Shown: positions 5,546-5,714 of the stretch, in pieces
Position numbering within the stretch: position 1 is the first letter of the stretch
Layout: each line of letters starts with the position of its first letter
From: Desulfofustis sp.
GTDB lineage: Bacteria > Desulfobacterota > Desulfobulbia > Desulfobulbales > Desulfocapsaceae
DNA length: 5,714 nucleotides
Direction: 5' to 3'
Assembly (NCBI GenBank): GCA_030604345.1
Contig: JAUVWB010000127.1
Location: 1-5,714 of the forward strand
Notes under the pieces: model-generated
What the model saw: the letters and a program-made list of their open reading frames with translations, nothing else
What the model was told of the DNA's origin: nothing
Database searches by the model: none
Program-made: the position numbers and the translations under genes

Positions 5546-5714
5546 ATGGAGAAAATGAAAGCACCGACATATGACCCCGAAGAGATGGTCAAAGGCGATA
5601 AAGAGTACCTCTGGCACCATCTGAAACAACACCAGGTATTTAAGACCGCCGAACAACTTATCCCCGTCAAGGGTGAAGGGCTGATCGTCACCGACATCAG
5701 GGGGCGGGAATTTC
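5546..5714 (+). CDS. Class III PLP-dependent aminotransferase, N-terminus only (taurine:pyruvate aminotransferase-like)
   Basis: The first 56 codons are visible; the gene continues past the right edge. The stretch MVKGDKEYLWHHLKQHQVF (residues 14-32) followed by LIPVKGEGLIVTDIRGREF (38-56) matches the N-terminal signature of class III aminotransferases (WHxxxQH, then G-x-x-x-x-D-x-x-G-x-E-F/Y). It is most like taurine:pyruvate aminotransferases, which make sulfoacetaldehyde and alanine from taurine and pyruvate. The PLP lysine and substrate-binding residues are off the window, so an omega-amino-acid, putrescine or ornithine-type substrate remains possible. Start: ATG at 5546, with alternatives at 5555 and 5585, the last just before the conserved block. 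None has a strong ribosome binding site, and the ATG at 5555 overlaps the stop of an upstream mini-ORF. Divergent from receiver-lpxC. Confidence 0.8.
   Translation, partial: MEKMKAPTYDPEEMVKGDKEYLWHHLKQHQVFKTAEQLIPVKGEGLIVTDIRGREF

Noticed and set aside
1..5714. tRNA, rRNA, CRISPR array, insertion sequence or attachment site
   Set aside because: No cloverleaf with a GTTCGAATC-like T-arm, no regularly spaced repeats, no transposase motifs and no terminal inverted repeats were seen on either strand.

Overview
The window comes from a Gram-negative bacterium. It encodes LpxC, the enzyme that commits the cell to lipid A synthesis, and its genes have moderately high GC content and bacterial promoters and ribosome binding sites. 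The receiver fused to LpxC and the start of a taurine:pyruvate-aminotransferase-like protein remind me of deltaproteobacterial (Desulfobacterota-type) genomes. That taxonomic guess is inference, because no rRNA or other taxonomic marker is present.

Layout from left to right. Positions 1-793 (minus) hold the N-terminal 264 codons of an AMP-forming adenylating enzyme (acyl-CoA synthetase superfamily) that runs off the left edge. Positions 893-1945 (minus) hold a GNAT-type protein that appears to have two acetyltransferase-like halves. These two genes are co-directional, 99 bp apart, and probably form one transcription unit. A good sigma70-type promoter at about 2084-2112 drives it, with an inverted repeat over the -10 and spacer. 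Positions 2113-2494 contain no convincing gene: they are the upstream and leader region of the divergent MFS transporter (2495-3724, plus). That transporter most likely starts at a GTG codon. A 42-bp stem-loop (3725-3766) fills most of the gap to the convergent next gene.

Positions 3778-5103 (minus) encode the most striking gene: a complete phospho-receiver domain of NtrC/NtrX type fused to the N-terminus of LpxC. Its promoter region carries a perfect 8+5+8 inverted repeat next to a TATCAT -10 element. Positions 5160-5545 are non-coding, with a possible promoter, a bulged stem-loop and two overlapping mini-ORFs. They lead into a class III PLP-dependent aminotransferase (5546 to the right edge, plus), of which only the first 56 codons are visible.

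How the genes may work together. The ligase, the GNAT protein and the divergently transcribed exporter-like MFS protein could form an accessory module that activates a carboxylic acid, modifies something and exports it. This is inferred from position only. The receiver-LpxC fusion suggests that lipid A synthesis, or a variant deacetylation reaction, is under two-component phosphorylation control. No histidine kinase lies in the window.
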